Origin: CBDCLY01 sp965218715 | GTDB taxonomy: Bacteria > Bacteroidota > Bacteroidia > Flavobacteriales_E > Vicingaceae | Length of the DNA stretch: 64,000 bases | Assembly: GCA_965218715.1 (NCBI GenBank) | Contig: CBDCLY010000042.1 | Location: 1 to 64,000 of the forward strand | Direction of reading: 5' to 3' | Shown here: positions 1-8,678 of the stretch, piece after piece | How the letters are laid out: each line of letters opens with the position of its first letter | How positions within the stretch are numbered: position 1 is the stretch's first letter | Program-made: the position numbers and the translations under genes | The notes under the pieces: model-generated | Told to the model about the DNA's origin: nothing | Seen by the model: only the letters and a program-made list of their open reading frames with translations | The model's database searches: none

Positions 1-739
1 GGGGGCTATTCTTAATAATTTTGTTCGGCTAAAATGGAAAACAATCCGCAAACAAATTAGTGTATACCTAAGACTAGAGCCAGATCCATTTGACACTTAC
101 AATTATCAATTTAATATTCAACGCAGCTATAAATTGAATCCTATTTATTTTATTTTATTAGGTGACTATGGTTTAAATGACAAGAACATCTCATTTGAAA
201 ACAGACATTTTCAAGCCCTAATAAAACGACTTTCCGATTACGCCAAACTTGGAATTCATCCTTCTTTTGGACCAAATACCAAACCCGATAATTTAAGAAA
301 GGAGATGAATCGTTTGCAACAAATTACCAAGCGAGAAGTCATCAGAAGTCGCCAGCATTTTCTAAAGTTAAGCTTACCTGAAACCTACAGGAACTTGTTA
401 AAACATGATATAACGGAAGACTACACTATGGGTTTTGCTAGTCAAGTGGGATTTAGAGCTGGTACTTGTACACCATATCCATTTTACGATTTAGACGAGG
501 AATTAGAAGTGAATCTGATGGTTTACCCATTTCACATCATGGAATCAACTTATAAGTACTATTTAAAAAACACTCCTGAACAGGCTATGGAATCCATTGG
601 TCAAATCATTGACGAGGTTAAACTAGTTAAGGGAACCTTGATCAGTTTGTGGCATAATGAAAGCCTAAGTGACCAGGGAGAATGGAAGTCTTGGAGAAAG
701 GTTTATGAATACCTTTGTGAAAATGCCTCCTCTCGATAA
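1..739 (+). CDS. Polysaccharide deacetylase-like protein, C-terminal part (5' truncated by window)
   Basis: The frame is open from the first bases of the window to the TAA at 737-739, so this is the C-terminal portion of a longer gene; the TTG at 134 is not a likely start. The protein resembles the Bacteroidota polysaccharide deacetylase-like proteins (DUF7033-associated). Visible signatures are GDYGLNDKNISF, then GIHPSF, SRQHFLKLS, a GFRAGTCTPYPFYD stretch and a terminal LWHNESLSD segment with a His typical of the NodB-like metal-site region. Such enzymes are thought to deacetylate cell-surface or exopolysaccharide sugars, but the substrate here is unknown. It lies 32 bp upstream of upp on the same strand. 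Family call is good; catalytic activity cannot be judged without the N-terminus. Confidence 0.8.
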   Translation, partial: GAILNNFVRLKWKTIRKQISVYLRLEPDPFDTYNYQFNIQRSYKLNPIYFILLGDYGLNDKNISFENRHFQALIKRLSDYAKLGIHPSFGPNTKPDNLRKEMNRLQQITKREVIRSRQHFLKLSLPETYRNLLKHDITEDYTMGFASQVGFRAGTCTPYPFYDLDEELEVNLMVYPFHIMESTYKYYLKNTPEQAMESIGQIIDEVKLVKGTLISLWHNESLSDQGEWKSWRKVYEYLCENASSR

Positions 740-771
740 TTAATCCATTAATTTTACCTCAAAAATGTCCT

Positions 772-1434
772 ATGGCCAAGGTGCGAATAATCAATGAAGA
801 AAGTTCTTCTGTTTTCAATCAATTTATTGCTGAAATACGTGATCAAAAGATTCAGAAAGATCGAATGCGGTTTAGGAAAAACATTGAACGTGTTGGTGCT
901 CTTTTTGCCTATGAAATTTCGAAAGATTTACATTTTGAAAAGCAAGATGTTCAAACTCCACTTGGTGTAGCTAACGAGCACCTTTTGGTAGAACAACCTG
1001 TTTTGGTGAGCATACTAAGAGCAGGATTACCACTTCATCAAGGTTTGTTGAGTTTCTTTGACCAGGCCGACAATGGTTATATTTCAGCTTACCGAAAACA
1101 CAATAAGGACGGAAGTTTTGATATAGAATTGGAATATTTGGCAGCTCCTAGCCTAAAGGACAGAACATTAATTTTGATAGATCCAATGTTGGCTACAGGT
1201 TCTTCAATGATTTTGGCTTATAAAGCATTGTTGTCCAAGGGAATGCCAAAACACGTTCACATCGTATCTATGATTGCTAGTGCAGAGGGATTGACTAATG
1301 TCAAAAAGCAAATGCCTAAAAATTGTACGATTTGGTTAGGAGCGCTAGATCAAGAAATGACAGCACAATCATACATTGTTCCCGGACTGGGAGATGCAGG
1401 TGATCTTGCTTTTGGCACCAAGGATTCGGAATGA
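772..1434 (+). CDS. upp: Uracil phosphoribosyltransferase
   Basis: A 220-residue pyrimidine salvage enzyme that makes UMP from uracil and PRPP in the cytoplasm. The PRPP-binding loop is seen as LILIDPMLATGSSM (residues about 132-145), matching the DPMLATG hallmark of Upp. The N-terminal half has the VSILRAGLPLHQG segment and the C-terminus has GLGDAGDLAFGT, the uracil-binding GDAGDR-like motif (here L replaces the usual R). Length fits the family. The start is the ATG at 772. The stop overlaps the next gene as ATGA, so the two are probably translationally coupled. Confidence 0.95.
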   Translation: MAKVRIINEESSSVFNQFIAEIRDQKIQKDRMRFRKNIERVGALFAYEISKDLHFEKQDVQTPLGVANEHLLVEQPVLVSILRAGLPLHQGLLSFFDQADNGYISAYRKHNKDGSFDIELEYLAAPSLKDRTLILIDPMLATGSSMILAYKALLSKGMPKHVHIVSMIASAEGLTNVKKQMPKNCTIWLGALDQEMTAQSYIVPGLGDAGDLAFGTKDSE

Positions 1435-1866
1435 GTCAAATTTGGGAAATATTAGGATTGTTACTGTTTAGTGCTTTGAAGTTTCTTCTTGCACCGCCTG
1501 CATCAATTGTTGCTGGTTTTGGCTATTGGTCAACGGTAATCATATGCTTCATTGGTGGTTCGATAGGTTATTTCCTTTTTTTTCTATTTCGGCGCTTGGA
1601 TAAGTGCCATGTTCCAAAGGTTGTCTAAGAAAAAGGTGAAGAAAAAATTTAGCAAGAAAAATAAATTCATCGTCAAAACAAAAAGGTCTTTCGGCTTATT
1701 TGGCTTGGCTTTAATTACTCCAGCTATACTAGGAATTCCCTTGGGTTCTGTTGTAGCATCTATTTATTATACAGGAAATAAGAAAGCTATTCCTGTTTTC
1801 TTAAGTTCAATTTTGTTGTGGTCTTTAATTCTAAGTTATTTCTCATTATACTTAAAAGGCAATTGA
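1431..1866 (+). pseudogene. Small membrane protein gene split by a one-base frameshift in a T8 run
   Basis: Two short frames look like halves of one protein. The first (1431-1628) starts at the ATGA overlap with upp and encodes two hydrophobic segments, then ends in an atypical tail. From about 1576 the +1 frame continues as a coherent protein: FFFYFGAW, a basic SKKKVKKKFSKKNK stretch, then two more hydrophobic segments, ending at 1866. The switch lies at a run of eight T (1576-1583); removing one T gives a single membrane protein of about 144 residues, a layout I recall from conserved Bacteroidota proteins. It could be a sequencing error, a real mutation, or slippage-restored expression. Function unknown. 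Confidence 0.7.
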
Positions 1867-2555
1867 AAAAATACGAACACCTATTTTTTGATTTGGACAG
1901 AACGCTTTGGGATTTTGAAAGCAACTCTACTGAAACAATACTGGATCTTCATACAAATCATCAACTTGAAAAGCACGGTATTCATGATTTTGAGGTGTTC
2001 ATTAACAAATATAAATTGATAAATGCCCGATTATGGGGAGAATATCGAGAAGGGAAAATTCAAAAGGATGAATTGCGCTTGGAACGTTTTCATCAAACCT
2101 TTAAGGAGTATGGATTAGACAACCCAAAATTAGCACTCACGTTTAATGATGATTATGTTGCTAATTGCTCTAAAAAAACCAAATTGTTAGAGGGAAGTAT
2201 TGATTTGTTGGATTATTTAAGCCCAAATTATCAGCTACACATTATCACCAATGGTTTTGTAGAAGCTCAGTATGTAAAGATAAAAGCTAGTGGTTTAGAA
2301 AAGTACTTTCAAGAGGTCATTGTTTCTGATGAGTTTGGCTATAGAAAGCCAGATCCTAGAATTTTTAAACATGCGCTTGAAACTAGTGGCGCTAAGCTTA
2401 ATAATAGCCTAATGATCGGAGATGATTACGAGGCAGATATAATTGGTGCGAAGAAGCTAGGAATTGATCAAGCTTTTTTAAATTTGGAAGGGATAAAAAC
2501 ACAGGGCTCAACCTACGAAATACAAAAACTAAGCGAACTCAAAAAATGGCTTTAG
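1863..2555 (+). CDS. HAD-family hydrolase, YjjG-type pyrimidine nucleotidase-like
   Basis: About 230 residues with all haloacid dehalogenase motifs: FDLDRTLWDFE near the N-terminus (nucleophile Asp in DLDRT), IITNGF (motif II), the Lys of YRKPDP (motif III) and MIGDDYEADIIGAKKLG (motif IV). The motif I form and length match YjjG-type 5'-nucleotidases that hydrolyse noncanonical pyrimidine nucleotides; substrate is inferred. I place the start at TTG 1863, because the frame upstream (from GTG 1818) lies inside the preceding gene and motif I would otherwise sit too far in. The TTG overlaps the previous stop as TTGA, suggesting coupled translation. Confidence 0.85.
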   Translation: MKKYEHLFFDLDRTLWDFESNSTETILDLHTNHQLEKHGIHDFEVFINKYKLINARLWGEYREGKIQKDELRLERFHQTFKEYGLDNPKLALTFNDDYVANCSKKTKLLEGSIDLLDYLSPNYQLHIITNGFVEAQYVKIKASGLEKYFQEVIVSDEFGYRKPDPRIFKHALETSGAKLNNSLMIGDDYEADIIGAKKLGIDQAFLNLEGIKTQGSTYEIQKLSELKKWL

Positions 2556-3634
2556 ACCCAAAACAAGCAATTGCAGATCCTTTCTTTGATAAGCCGAAAA
2601 ACAATTTTATTGGCCCATGTAGCGCAGAGACTCGTGAACAGGTCATGGCCACGGCAGATGGGATAGCAGAATTTTCTAAGGACATTATTTTTCGAGCTGG
2701 AATATGGAAGCCAAGAACAAGGCCAAATAGTTTCGAGGGGATAGGAGAAGAAGGTTTAAAATGGTTACTGGAAGCCAAACAAAAACACGGGTTTAGAATT
2801 GCAGTGGAGGTAGCCAACGCAAAACATGTGGAGGCAGCTTTGCAAGCTGGTGTGGATGTACTTTGGATAGGCGCTAGAACAACCGTGAATCCATTTTCAG
2901 TTCAAGACATTGCCGATGCACTCTTAGGTGTTGATGTAGAGGTTTTTGTTAAAAACCCAATCTTTCCAGATTTAGCTTTGTGGCTTGGAGCATTGGAAAG
3001 AATTGAAAAGGCAAATGTTTCAAACCTTGGAGCCATTCATCGTGGTTTCCAAACTCAAGATAATGGACCATATAGAAACAAACCCCTATGGGATTTAGCC
3101 ATTCGATTAAGGTCTAGATTTCCACATCTTCCTTTGATCTGTGATGCAAGTCACATTGCTGGAAAACCAGAGTTATTAAGCCACGTTTCTCAAAAGGCGA
3201 TTGATCTTGATATGGATGGACTAATGATAGAGACTCATGTAGACCCAATTCATGCATTAAGTGATGCTCAACAGCAAATCACCCCTGCTGCATTAATTCA
3301 ACTAATTGCTGGATTAACGCCTAAGAAGAAAGAATCTGAAAACACCCAATTTAAAAGTGAATTGGAACGCTTGAGAGAGCTAATAGATGATGTTGATGAT
3401 GACATTATTGAACGCATTGCTGTAAGAATGAATCTAGCCCGTCAAATTGGCGATGAAAAAAGAAAAAATAATGTCATGATTCTGCAAATAGAGCGATGGA
3501 AAAGAACCATGGAAAGGATTTTGAAAAATGGAAACTCACTAGGCTTAAGTCAAAACTTTATTGAAGGAATATTACACCTACTGCATGATGAGTCTATCCG
3601 AAAACAAAGTAAAAAGTTAGATCAAAAAGGCTAA
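2546..3634 (+). CDS. Bifunctional 3-deoxy-7-phosphoheptulonate synthase / chorismate mutase type II
   Basis: A 362-residue fusion of two shikimate-pathway activities. Residues 1 to about 265 form a class I DAHP synthase of the AroG/KDSA-like type (FIGPCSAET, FRAGIWKPRT, WIGARTTVNPF, CDASHIAGK, IETHVDP). Residues about 275-355 form an AroQ-type chorismate mutase (ELERLRELIDDVDDDI, ERIAVRMNLARQIG). The first half condenses PEP with erythrose 4-phosphate; the second makes prephenate, and its fused presence usually allows prephenate to inhibit the entry step. The ATG lies inside the end of the HAD gene (10-bp overlap). Its stop overlaps the stop of the convergent psd gene. Confidence 0.93.
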   Translation: MALDPKQAIADPFFDKPKNNFIGPCSAETREQVMATADGIAEFSKDIIFRAGIWKPRTRPNSFEGIGEEGLKWLLEAKQKHGFRIAVEVANAKHVEAALQAGVDVLWIGARTTVNPFSVQDIADALLGVDVEVFVKNPIFPDLALWLGALERIEKANVSNLGAIHRGFQTQDNGPYRNKPLWDLAIRLRSRFPHLPLICDASHIAGKPELLSHVSQKAIDLDMDGLMIETHVDPIHALSDAQQQITPAALIQLIAGLTPKKKESENTQFKSELERLRELIDDVDDDIIERIAVRMNLARQIGDEKRKNNVMILQIERWKRTMERILKNGNSLGLSQNFIEGILHLLHDESIRKQSKKLDQKG

Positions 3635-4287
3635 AGATTAGCAATTTGACTAATCCCACCTGTCACTTTATCTCCTAGCTGAACTTTTATCTCTGAATCT
3701 AATGGTAGCAGTAAGTCAACACGTGAGCCAAATTTTATAAAACCACATTCTTCAGATTGTTCTACTTGCTCACCCTCATTGCCATAAAATACAATTCGTC
3801 TAGCAAGTGCTCCTGCAATTTGCCTGAACAGAACCGACTTTCCATTTTTATTTTTAACAACAACTGTTGTACGTTCATTTTCAGTAGATGATTTCGGGTG
3901 CCAAGCCACTAGAAACTTTCCAGGATGGTACTTGTAATAATCAATCGTTCCGTCTATTGGGTATCTATTATTGTGAACATTGATGGGGGACATGAAAATT
4001 GAAACCTGTTTTAATCTGCCCTTAATGTGCTCAGATTCTTCAACTTCTTCTATTACTACAACCTTTCCATCACAAGGAGAAATAACCGCATTTTCAATTT
4101 TACTTAACTCCTTTTTAGGGTCTCTAAAAAATTGAAGGATCACAATTAAAAGGAATCCAGCAATTAAATAAGAGAAGAAATGAATGATTGGATAACTAGG
4201 GAAAAAATAAATGCAAAGTGAAACTAATCCGATGCCAAAAGCCAAGACTAAGGCCAAACTGGGGTATCCTTCTTTATGAAATTTCAT
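3631..4287 (-). CDS. psd: Phosphatidylserine decarboxylase family protein
   Basis: A 218-residue membrane-associated proenzyme that converts phosphatidylserine to phosphatidylethanolamine. Two N-terminal hydrophobic segments (about residues 10-52) precede ISPCDGKVVVIE and the SPINVHNNRYPIDG segment. The C-terminal FIKFGSRVDLLLP carries the Gly-Ser pair where short-type Psd enzymes self-cleave to form the pyruvoyl group. Length fits the short bacterial/archaeal type. It is the last gene of the rsfS-ftsH-DUF2007-cdsA-psd run, directly downstream of cdsA, whose product supplies CDP-diacylglycerol to the same pathway. Confidence 0.92.
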   Translation of the reverse strand: MKFHKEGYPSLALVLAFGIGLVSLCIYFFPSYPIIHFFSYLIAGFLLIVILQFFRDPKKELSKIENAVISPCDGKVVVIEEVEESEHIKGRLKQVSIFMSPINVHNNRYPIDGTIDYYKYHPGKFLVAWHPKSSTENERTTVVVKNKNGKSVLFRQIAGALARRIVFYGNEGEQVEQSEECGFIKFGSRVDLLLPLDSEIKVQLGDKVTGGISQIANL

Positions 4288-4314
4288 GAATAGAATTTGA
4301 TTTAAAAATAGGGA

Positions 4315-5142
4315 TTAAAAAGCCAATAAATGAAGAAAGGTATAAACCATTGGGGCAGAAATGAAAATTCCATCGAAGCGGTCGAGAACTCCACCATGTC
4401 CTGGTAAAATGTTACTTGAATCTTTAATGTTTAGGCTTCTTTTAAATAGGGATTCAACCAGGTCACCTAAAGAACCAAACAAAACAATTATTATGGCCAT
4501 ACCTAAGCAAATTGTTAGGTCTAAATTGTCAAATAGAGAAAAACAAATATATCCTACGCCTAGACCAAGAACGCCACCGCCAATTGCTCCCTCCCAAGTT
4601 TTTTTAGGAGAAATTCTAGGAAATAACTTCCGACTTCCTAGAAACCTTCCAGAAAAGTAGGCACCAGTGTCATTGGCCCATAAAATAAAAAAGTAAGCCA
4701 GCAATAGGGACGAATTGTAGCTGTTTCCAAAGGAATAGGAGTCGAAATAGGCCAATTGATGCATCAATGTTATGGGCACAGAAATGTAGATGATTCCTAA
4801 AAGAGTATATGCAATATTGGCTAAAGGTTCCTCTTTCTTTCGATACAATTCAATTATAAAAAGAATAAAGGTAAGCGGTATAATCAATAACAAGGTTTTC
4901 TGCTCCAACTGTGCCATCGAGGCCAGAACAGAAAGTCCATAATAACTTAGGCCGCCTAAGATTCCAATGTTTTTCTGTACACTGATTTTAGAACCTTTAA
5001 AGAAGTTGTAAAATTCTCTTTGACAAAGATAAATGATGACTAAAAATAGGATTGCTGAAGAAAATTCATTCAAATAGATGGAACCAACTAAAGTTAAAAC
5101 AAAAAAGATGCTGGTTAGTGAACGTTCCTGAAGATTAGTCAA
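4315..5142 (-). CDS. cdsA: Phosphatidate cytidylyltransferase (CDP-diglyceride synthase)
   Basis: A 275-residue polytopic membrane enzyme that makes CDP-diacylglycerol from phosphatidate and CTP. Multiple hydrophobic helices are visible. The CdsA signature lies in the C-terminal third: FGSLGDLVESLFKR, then KDSSNILPGHGGVLDRFDG. An upstream loop has FLGSRKLFPRISPKKTWEG, also conserved in the family. Start is TTG at 5142, overlapping the stop of the DUF2007 gene as TTGA; no nearby ATG retains the N-terminal helix. Confidence 0.94.
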   Translation of the reverse strand: MTNLQERSLTSIFFVLTLVGSIYLNEFSSAILFLVIIYLCQREFYNFFKGSKISVQKNIGILGGLSYYGLSVLASMAQLEQKTLLLIIPLTFILFIIELYRKKEEPLANIAYTLLGIIYISVPITLMHQLAYFDSYSFGNSYNSSLLLAYFFILWANDTGAYFSGRFLGSRKLFPRISPKKTWEGAIGGGVLGLGVGYICFSLFDNLDLTICLGMAIIIVLFGSLGDLVESLFKRSLNIKDSSNILPGHGGVLDRFDGIFISAPMVYTFLHLLAF

Positions 5143-5345
5143 AATTCTATTTTTTGAATTAGGTGTTTTGCAGGAATGGCTAATCCTTTTGGGACATACA
5201 ATTCAACCTCTCCAATTACATTAGGGTACATCGAATCTTGTTTATTTAACAATATGCAATTAATTCCTTCTTCAACCAAAATTCCTTTTGCAATTTCGCC
5301 ATGGAAATCGATTTCACTGCTAAAAATTTTTACCCAGCCCTTCAT
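5139..5345 (-). CDS. DUF2007 domain protein
   Basis: A 68-residue protein matching the small DUF2007 ('putative signal transducing protein') family. The diagnostic layout is a beta strand with WVKIFSS, a helix GEIAKGILVEEGI, and then EVELYVPKG. Family members are small, often sit beside membrane or stress genes and have no proven function. It lies between ftsH (20-bp gap) and cdsA (stop overlapping the cdsA TTG start), so it is almost certainly co-transcribed with both. The position hints at a role in membrane quality control, but that is only context. Confidence 0.8.
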   Translation of the reverse strand: MKGWVKIFSSEIDFHGEIAKGILVEEGINCILLNKQDSMYPNVIGEVELYVPKGLAIPAKHLIQKIEF

Positions 5346-5365
5346 TTGGCTTAAAGATAAAACAT

Positions 5366-7453
5366 TTAAGGCTTTTCTTCAGGTTTTGGACTTGCGTTTT
5401 CTTCCTTCTTTACTTCAGTCTTATTTGAATCTTCTTTCTTAGGGTTTTTTACTTTGCTCTCTTTTTTTTTGGCTTGCCCATTTTTTGAAGGAACAGCCAC
5501 TTCAGGACTGGCAAATTTTCTTTTGCCAAAAACCCCTTCTAAGTCTTCCTTAAAGATCACTTCTTTCTCAAGCAGTAATTCAGCCAAATCGCTTAATTTC
5601 TTTTTATTCGCCTTCAAGATATCTTTGGTTCTTAGGTAAGCTGCTTCTATCATTTTGCTTACTTCTTCATCAATCAATTGGCCAGTCTTTTCGCTGTATG
5701 GTTTCTGGAAATTGTATTCACTTTGACCTGTAGAATCATAAAAACTAATGTTTCCTATTTTCTCGTTCAAGCCATAAACAGATACCATGGCATAGGCTTG
5801 TTTGGTCACCTTTTCTAAATCACTTAGTGCACCAGTAGATATCTTTCCAAAGATTATTTCTTCAGCTGCTCTTCCGCCTAAAGCGGCACACATCTCATCG
5901 ATTAATTGCTCTTTATTGGTAATCTGACGTTCTTCAGGAAGATACCAAGCGGCCCCTAAAGACCTTCCTCTAGGAACAATAGTAACCTTAACCAATGGAG
6001 AGGCATGTTCTACTAACCAACTTACAGCTGCATGTCCTGCTTCATGGTAAGCAATGACTTTCTTTTCAGATGGAGTGATGATTTTATTTTTCTTCTCTAA
6101 GCCACCAATTACTCTATCAACAGCATCTAAGAAGTCTTGTTGTCCAATACTTTTCTTTTTCTTTCTAGCTGCAATTAAAGCCGCTTCATTGCAAATGTTC
6201 GCAATGTCTGCTCCAGAGAATCCAGGAGTTTGTTTTCCAAGGAAATCGATGTTTACAGTTTTATCAATTTTAAGTGGCTTTACATGAACATTAAATATTT
6301 CTATACGTTCTGTTAGGTCTGGTAAATCCACATGAATTTGACGATCAAATCTACCTGGTCTTAGTAGGGCCCTATCCAAAATCTCGGCTCTATTTGTTGC
6401 CGCCAATAAGATGACACCAGAATTACTTCCGAAACCATCCATTTCTGTTAACAATTGATTCAAGGTGTTTTCTCTTTCGTCGTTTCCACCTTGCGCCATT
6501 CCTTTTCCTCTTGCTCTACCAATCGCATCAATTTCATCAATGAATACAATTGCTGGGGCTTTTTCTTTGGCCTGTTTAAATAAATCTCGCACTCTGGAAG
6601 CACCTACACCTACAAACATTTCAACAAAATCAGATCCAGATAAACTAAAGAATGGAACTTGAGCTTCACCAGCAACAGCTTTAGCAAGTAGGGTTTTACC
6701 AGTACCTGGAGGGCCTACTAATAAGGCTCCCTTAGGAATTTTTGCTCCCAATTCTGTATATCGTTTTGGGTTTTTCAGAAACTCAACTATTTCTTCAATT
6801 TCTACCTTTGCTTCGTCCAATCCAGCAACATCATTGAAGGAGATGTTTACATTCTTCTCTTTATCAAAAAGTGTGGCTTTGGATTTTCCAATATTAAATA
6901 TTTGACCACCAGCACCACCGGCACCACCTGTCATTCTACGCATTATGAATATCCAGAAACCAATGATTAGGGCAATTGGCAATAACCAGCTTAGCAATTC
7001 ACCAGTATAATTGTTTCTTGTTTCGTACTCAGGATGAATTCTTTGTTCTGCAGGCAGTAGATCCATTTCGCGACTTAAATCAGCATTGAACTGGTCTATT
7101 GTTCCTATTCTTAAATAATAATGTGGTCCGTAGGTTCCAGTTCCTCCAAATCCTTCTTTTTGTACTTCTTTGTATTTATCTTGCTGGAGCGCTTCAGGTT
7201 TGATGAATATTTCTGCCTTGGTTTCATTGCCCATGGTAACTACCACTAACCTAGAAACTTCATTGGTCTTTAGCATTTCATCAACAAAGGTTTTCCATGT
7301 TGTTTTTTTCTCTCCTCCTCCAAATTGAAACAGTTGAGTTCCAATTAGCAGAACACCAATAATTGCATAAATCCAATAAAAGTTGAATTGTTTTTTTGGA
7401 TTCGCTTTTTGGTTCTTATTCGTTTTCTTTTGTTGATTTCCTTTTTCGGCCAT
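5366..7453 (-). CDS. ftsH: ATP-dependent zinc metalloprotease FtsH
   Basis: A 695-residue membrane AAA+ protease that degrades misfolded membrane proteins and short-lived regulators. Two transmembrane helices (about 24-43 and 152-171) flank a periplasmic domain. Walker A GPPGTGKT is at 247-254, Walker B IVFIDEID near 302-309, followed by the second region of homology. The zinc site HEAGH is at 470-474. The C-terminal tail after residue about 650 is rich in Lys and Glu and longer than the core needs. It follows rsfS by 20 bp and precedes DUF2007. Confidence 0.97.
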   Translation of the reverse strand: MAEKGNQQKKTNKNQKANPKKQFNFYWIYAIIGVLLIGTQLFQFGGGEKKTTWKTFVDEMLKTNEVSRLVVVTMGNETKAEIFIKPEALQQDKYKEVQKEGFGGTGTYGPHYYLRIGTIDQFNADLSREMDLLPAEQRIHPEYETRNNYTGELLSWLLPIALIIGFWIFIMRRMTGGAGGAGGQIFNIGKSKATLFDKEKNVNISFNDVAGLDEAKVEIEEIVEFLKNPKRYTELGAKIPKGALLVGPPGTGKTLLAKAVAGEAQVPFFSLSGSDFVEMFVGVGASRVRDLFKQAKEKAPAIVFIDEIDAIGRARGKGMAQGGNDERENTLNQLLTEMDGFGSNSGVILLAATNRAEILDRALLRPGRFDRQIHVDLPDLTERIEIFNVHVKPLKIDKTVNIDFLGKQTPGFSGADIANICNEAALIAARKKKKSIGQQDFLDAVDRVIGGLEKKNKIITPSEKKVIAYHEAGHAAVSWLVEHASPLVKVTIVPRGRSLGAAWYLPEERQITNKEQLIDEMCAALGGRAAEEIIFGKISTGALSDLEKVTKQAYAMVSVYGLNEKIGNISFYDSTGQSEYNFQKPYSEKTGQLIDEEVSKMIEAAYLRTKDILKANKKKLSDLAELLLEKEVIFKEDLEGVFGKRKFASPEVAVPSKNGQAKKKESKVKNPKKEDSNKTEVKKEENASPKPEEKP

Positions 7454-7472
7454 TTTTTTCTTTTAATGCAGC

Positions 7473-7832
7473 TTAATAATTTGCTTCAATTTCTTTGATT
7501 TTGGCATCCGCCCATAAACCTTCTATGTCGTAGAATGATCTCATCTCTTTTTCAAACACATGAGCAACCACATTTACGTAGTCGATCAATACCCACTCTA
7601 AATTTTGAGTGCCTTCTATGTGCCAAGGTTTGTCGCCAATGTTTTTTCTAACTTCTTTGTCGATCGAATCTTTAATGGCATTTATTTGTGTGCTTGAGTT
7701 GGCTTCACAAACAATAAACATATCTGTTACTGCGCCATCAAGACCACGTAAATCCATTTGGACTATTTTCTCCCCTTTTTTTTCTTGGATTGCATCTACA
7801 ATTGCAGCTGCCAATTCGTCTGTTTTATTCAT
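7473..7832 (-). CDS. rsfS: Ribosomal silencing factor RsfS
   Basis: A 119-residue protein of the RsfS/YbeB/Iojap family. It binds ribosomal protein L14 (uL14) and blocks subunit joining when nutrients are low. Visible family features are MDLRGLDGAVTDMFIVCEANSSTQINAI and the W-H-x-E-G motif (KPWHIEGTQNLEWVLIDY) followed by VVAHVF. Length is typical. It is the first gene of the operon running into ftsH, cdsA and psd. A TACTTTTG -7 element lies about 40 nt upstream on the same strand (7872-7879). Confidence 0.95.
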   Translation of the reverse strand: MNKTDELAAAIVDAIQEKKGEKIVQMDLRGLDGAVTDMFIVCEANSSTQINAIKDSIDKEVRKNIGDKPWHIEGTQNLEWVLIDYVNVVAHVFEKEMRSFYDIEGLWADAKIKEIEANY

Positions 7833-7871
7833 TCTTTTTTCTTTCGCTAAATTCTATGATGCGATTGATTG

Positions 7872-7879
7872 CAAAAGTA
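7872..7879 (-). promoter_or_regulatory. Candidate -7 promoter element for the rsfS operon
   Basis: On the minus strand this reads TACTTTTG, a match to the Bacteroidota TAnnTTTG -7 consensus. It lies 39 nt before the rsfS ATG. No clear TTTG -33 element was found at 19-21 nt upstream, so support is moderate. Confidence 0.4.
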
Positions 7880-7935
7880 CTTAAATTCACGGTCGAATTT
7901 ATGTTATAATAGTTCTCTAAAAGCATGATGAATAA

Positions 7936-8678
7936 GTGATTTCAAGCGATTTTAAATTCAATAAAGTTTTTATTCAGGAAACAGAATCTACCAATAGTTA
8001 TGCCCGTTCCTTGCTAAAAGATAAACAAGCAAAAGAAGGAGATGTTTTCATTGCTGATTATCAAAGTGGGGGTAGAGGTCAGCTTCACAGTAAATGGTTC
8101 TCCGAGGCCAATAAAAACCTGACTTTCTCTTTTGTGATAGAAGCAAATATTGAGCTAGAAGACCAATTTAAAATTAGTCAAATAGTTTGCCAGGGCTTGA
8201 TTGCCTTCCTAGACACAATGTCAGTTGATGCATGCATTAAGTGGCCCAATGATATATTGATAGGGAAAAGAAACTTGCTGGTATTTTGGTAGAGAATATT
8301 GTAGAAGGAAGCAAGATTAAACACAGCATAATAGGGATAGGCCTAAATCTAAATCAAATTGAATTCCCGTCATTTAAAAGAGAGGCCATTTCTCTTTCGA
8401 ATTTTTTAAAGACAGAATTGAATCGGGAAGGAGCACTCGATCAAATCTTGAAATGCATTAAGGAAAGCTTTGTAAGATTTGGGCAGATTGAGAGGGATCA
8501 ACTTTCTAAATTGTACTTAGATAAGCTGTTTTGCTACCAGCAGAAAAGTAATTTTATTCTTAAGGGGACACCAATTGAAGGAATAATTATTGGAACTGGC
8601 CTTTATGGTAAACTAAGAATTGAGGTAAAAGGAATTGTTGAAGAATATGATTTAAAAGAAGTGGAATTTATAGACTAA
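7936..8678 (+). pseudogene. birA: Biotin--[acetyl-CoA-carboxylase] ligase, interrupted by a one-base frameshift
   Basis: BirA attaches biotin to the biotin carboxyl carrier protein. The first frame (GTG 7936 to 8292) has TESTNSYA, DYQSGGRGQ and CIKWPNDILIGKR. The second frame (to 8678) has AGILVEN, then HSIIGIGLNLNQ and the C-terminal SH3-like part. They join perfectly if one A is added in the GAAAC at 8270-8274, restoring the family's KLAGIL-type sequence and a protein of about 247 residues. Since biotin ligase is normally essential, a base-call error or a recoding event is more likely than true loss. There is no separate DNA-binding domain, so it is a non-regulatory ligase. ATG 7925 opens only a four-codon frame. 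Confidence 0.85.

Noticed and set aside
2539..2817. 92-residue minus-strand frame
   Set aside because: Lies fully opposite the DAHP synthase/chorismate mutase gene and has no family resemblance.
7925..7939. Four-codon frame ATG ATG AAT AAG TGA before birA as a leader peptide
   Set aside because: Too short and without amino-acid bias; its overlap with the GTG start is compatible with chance.
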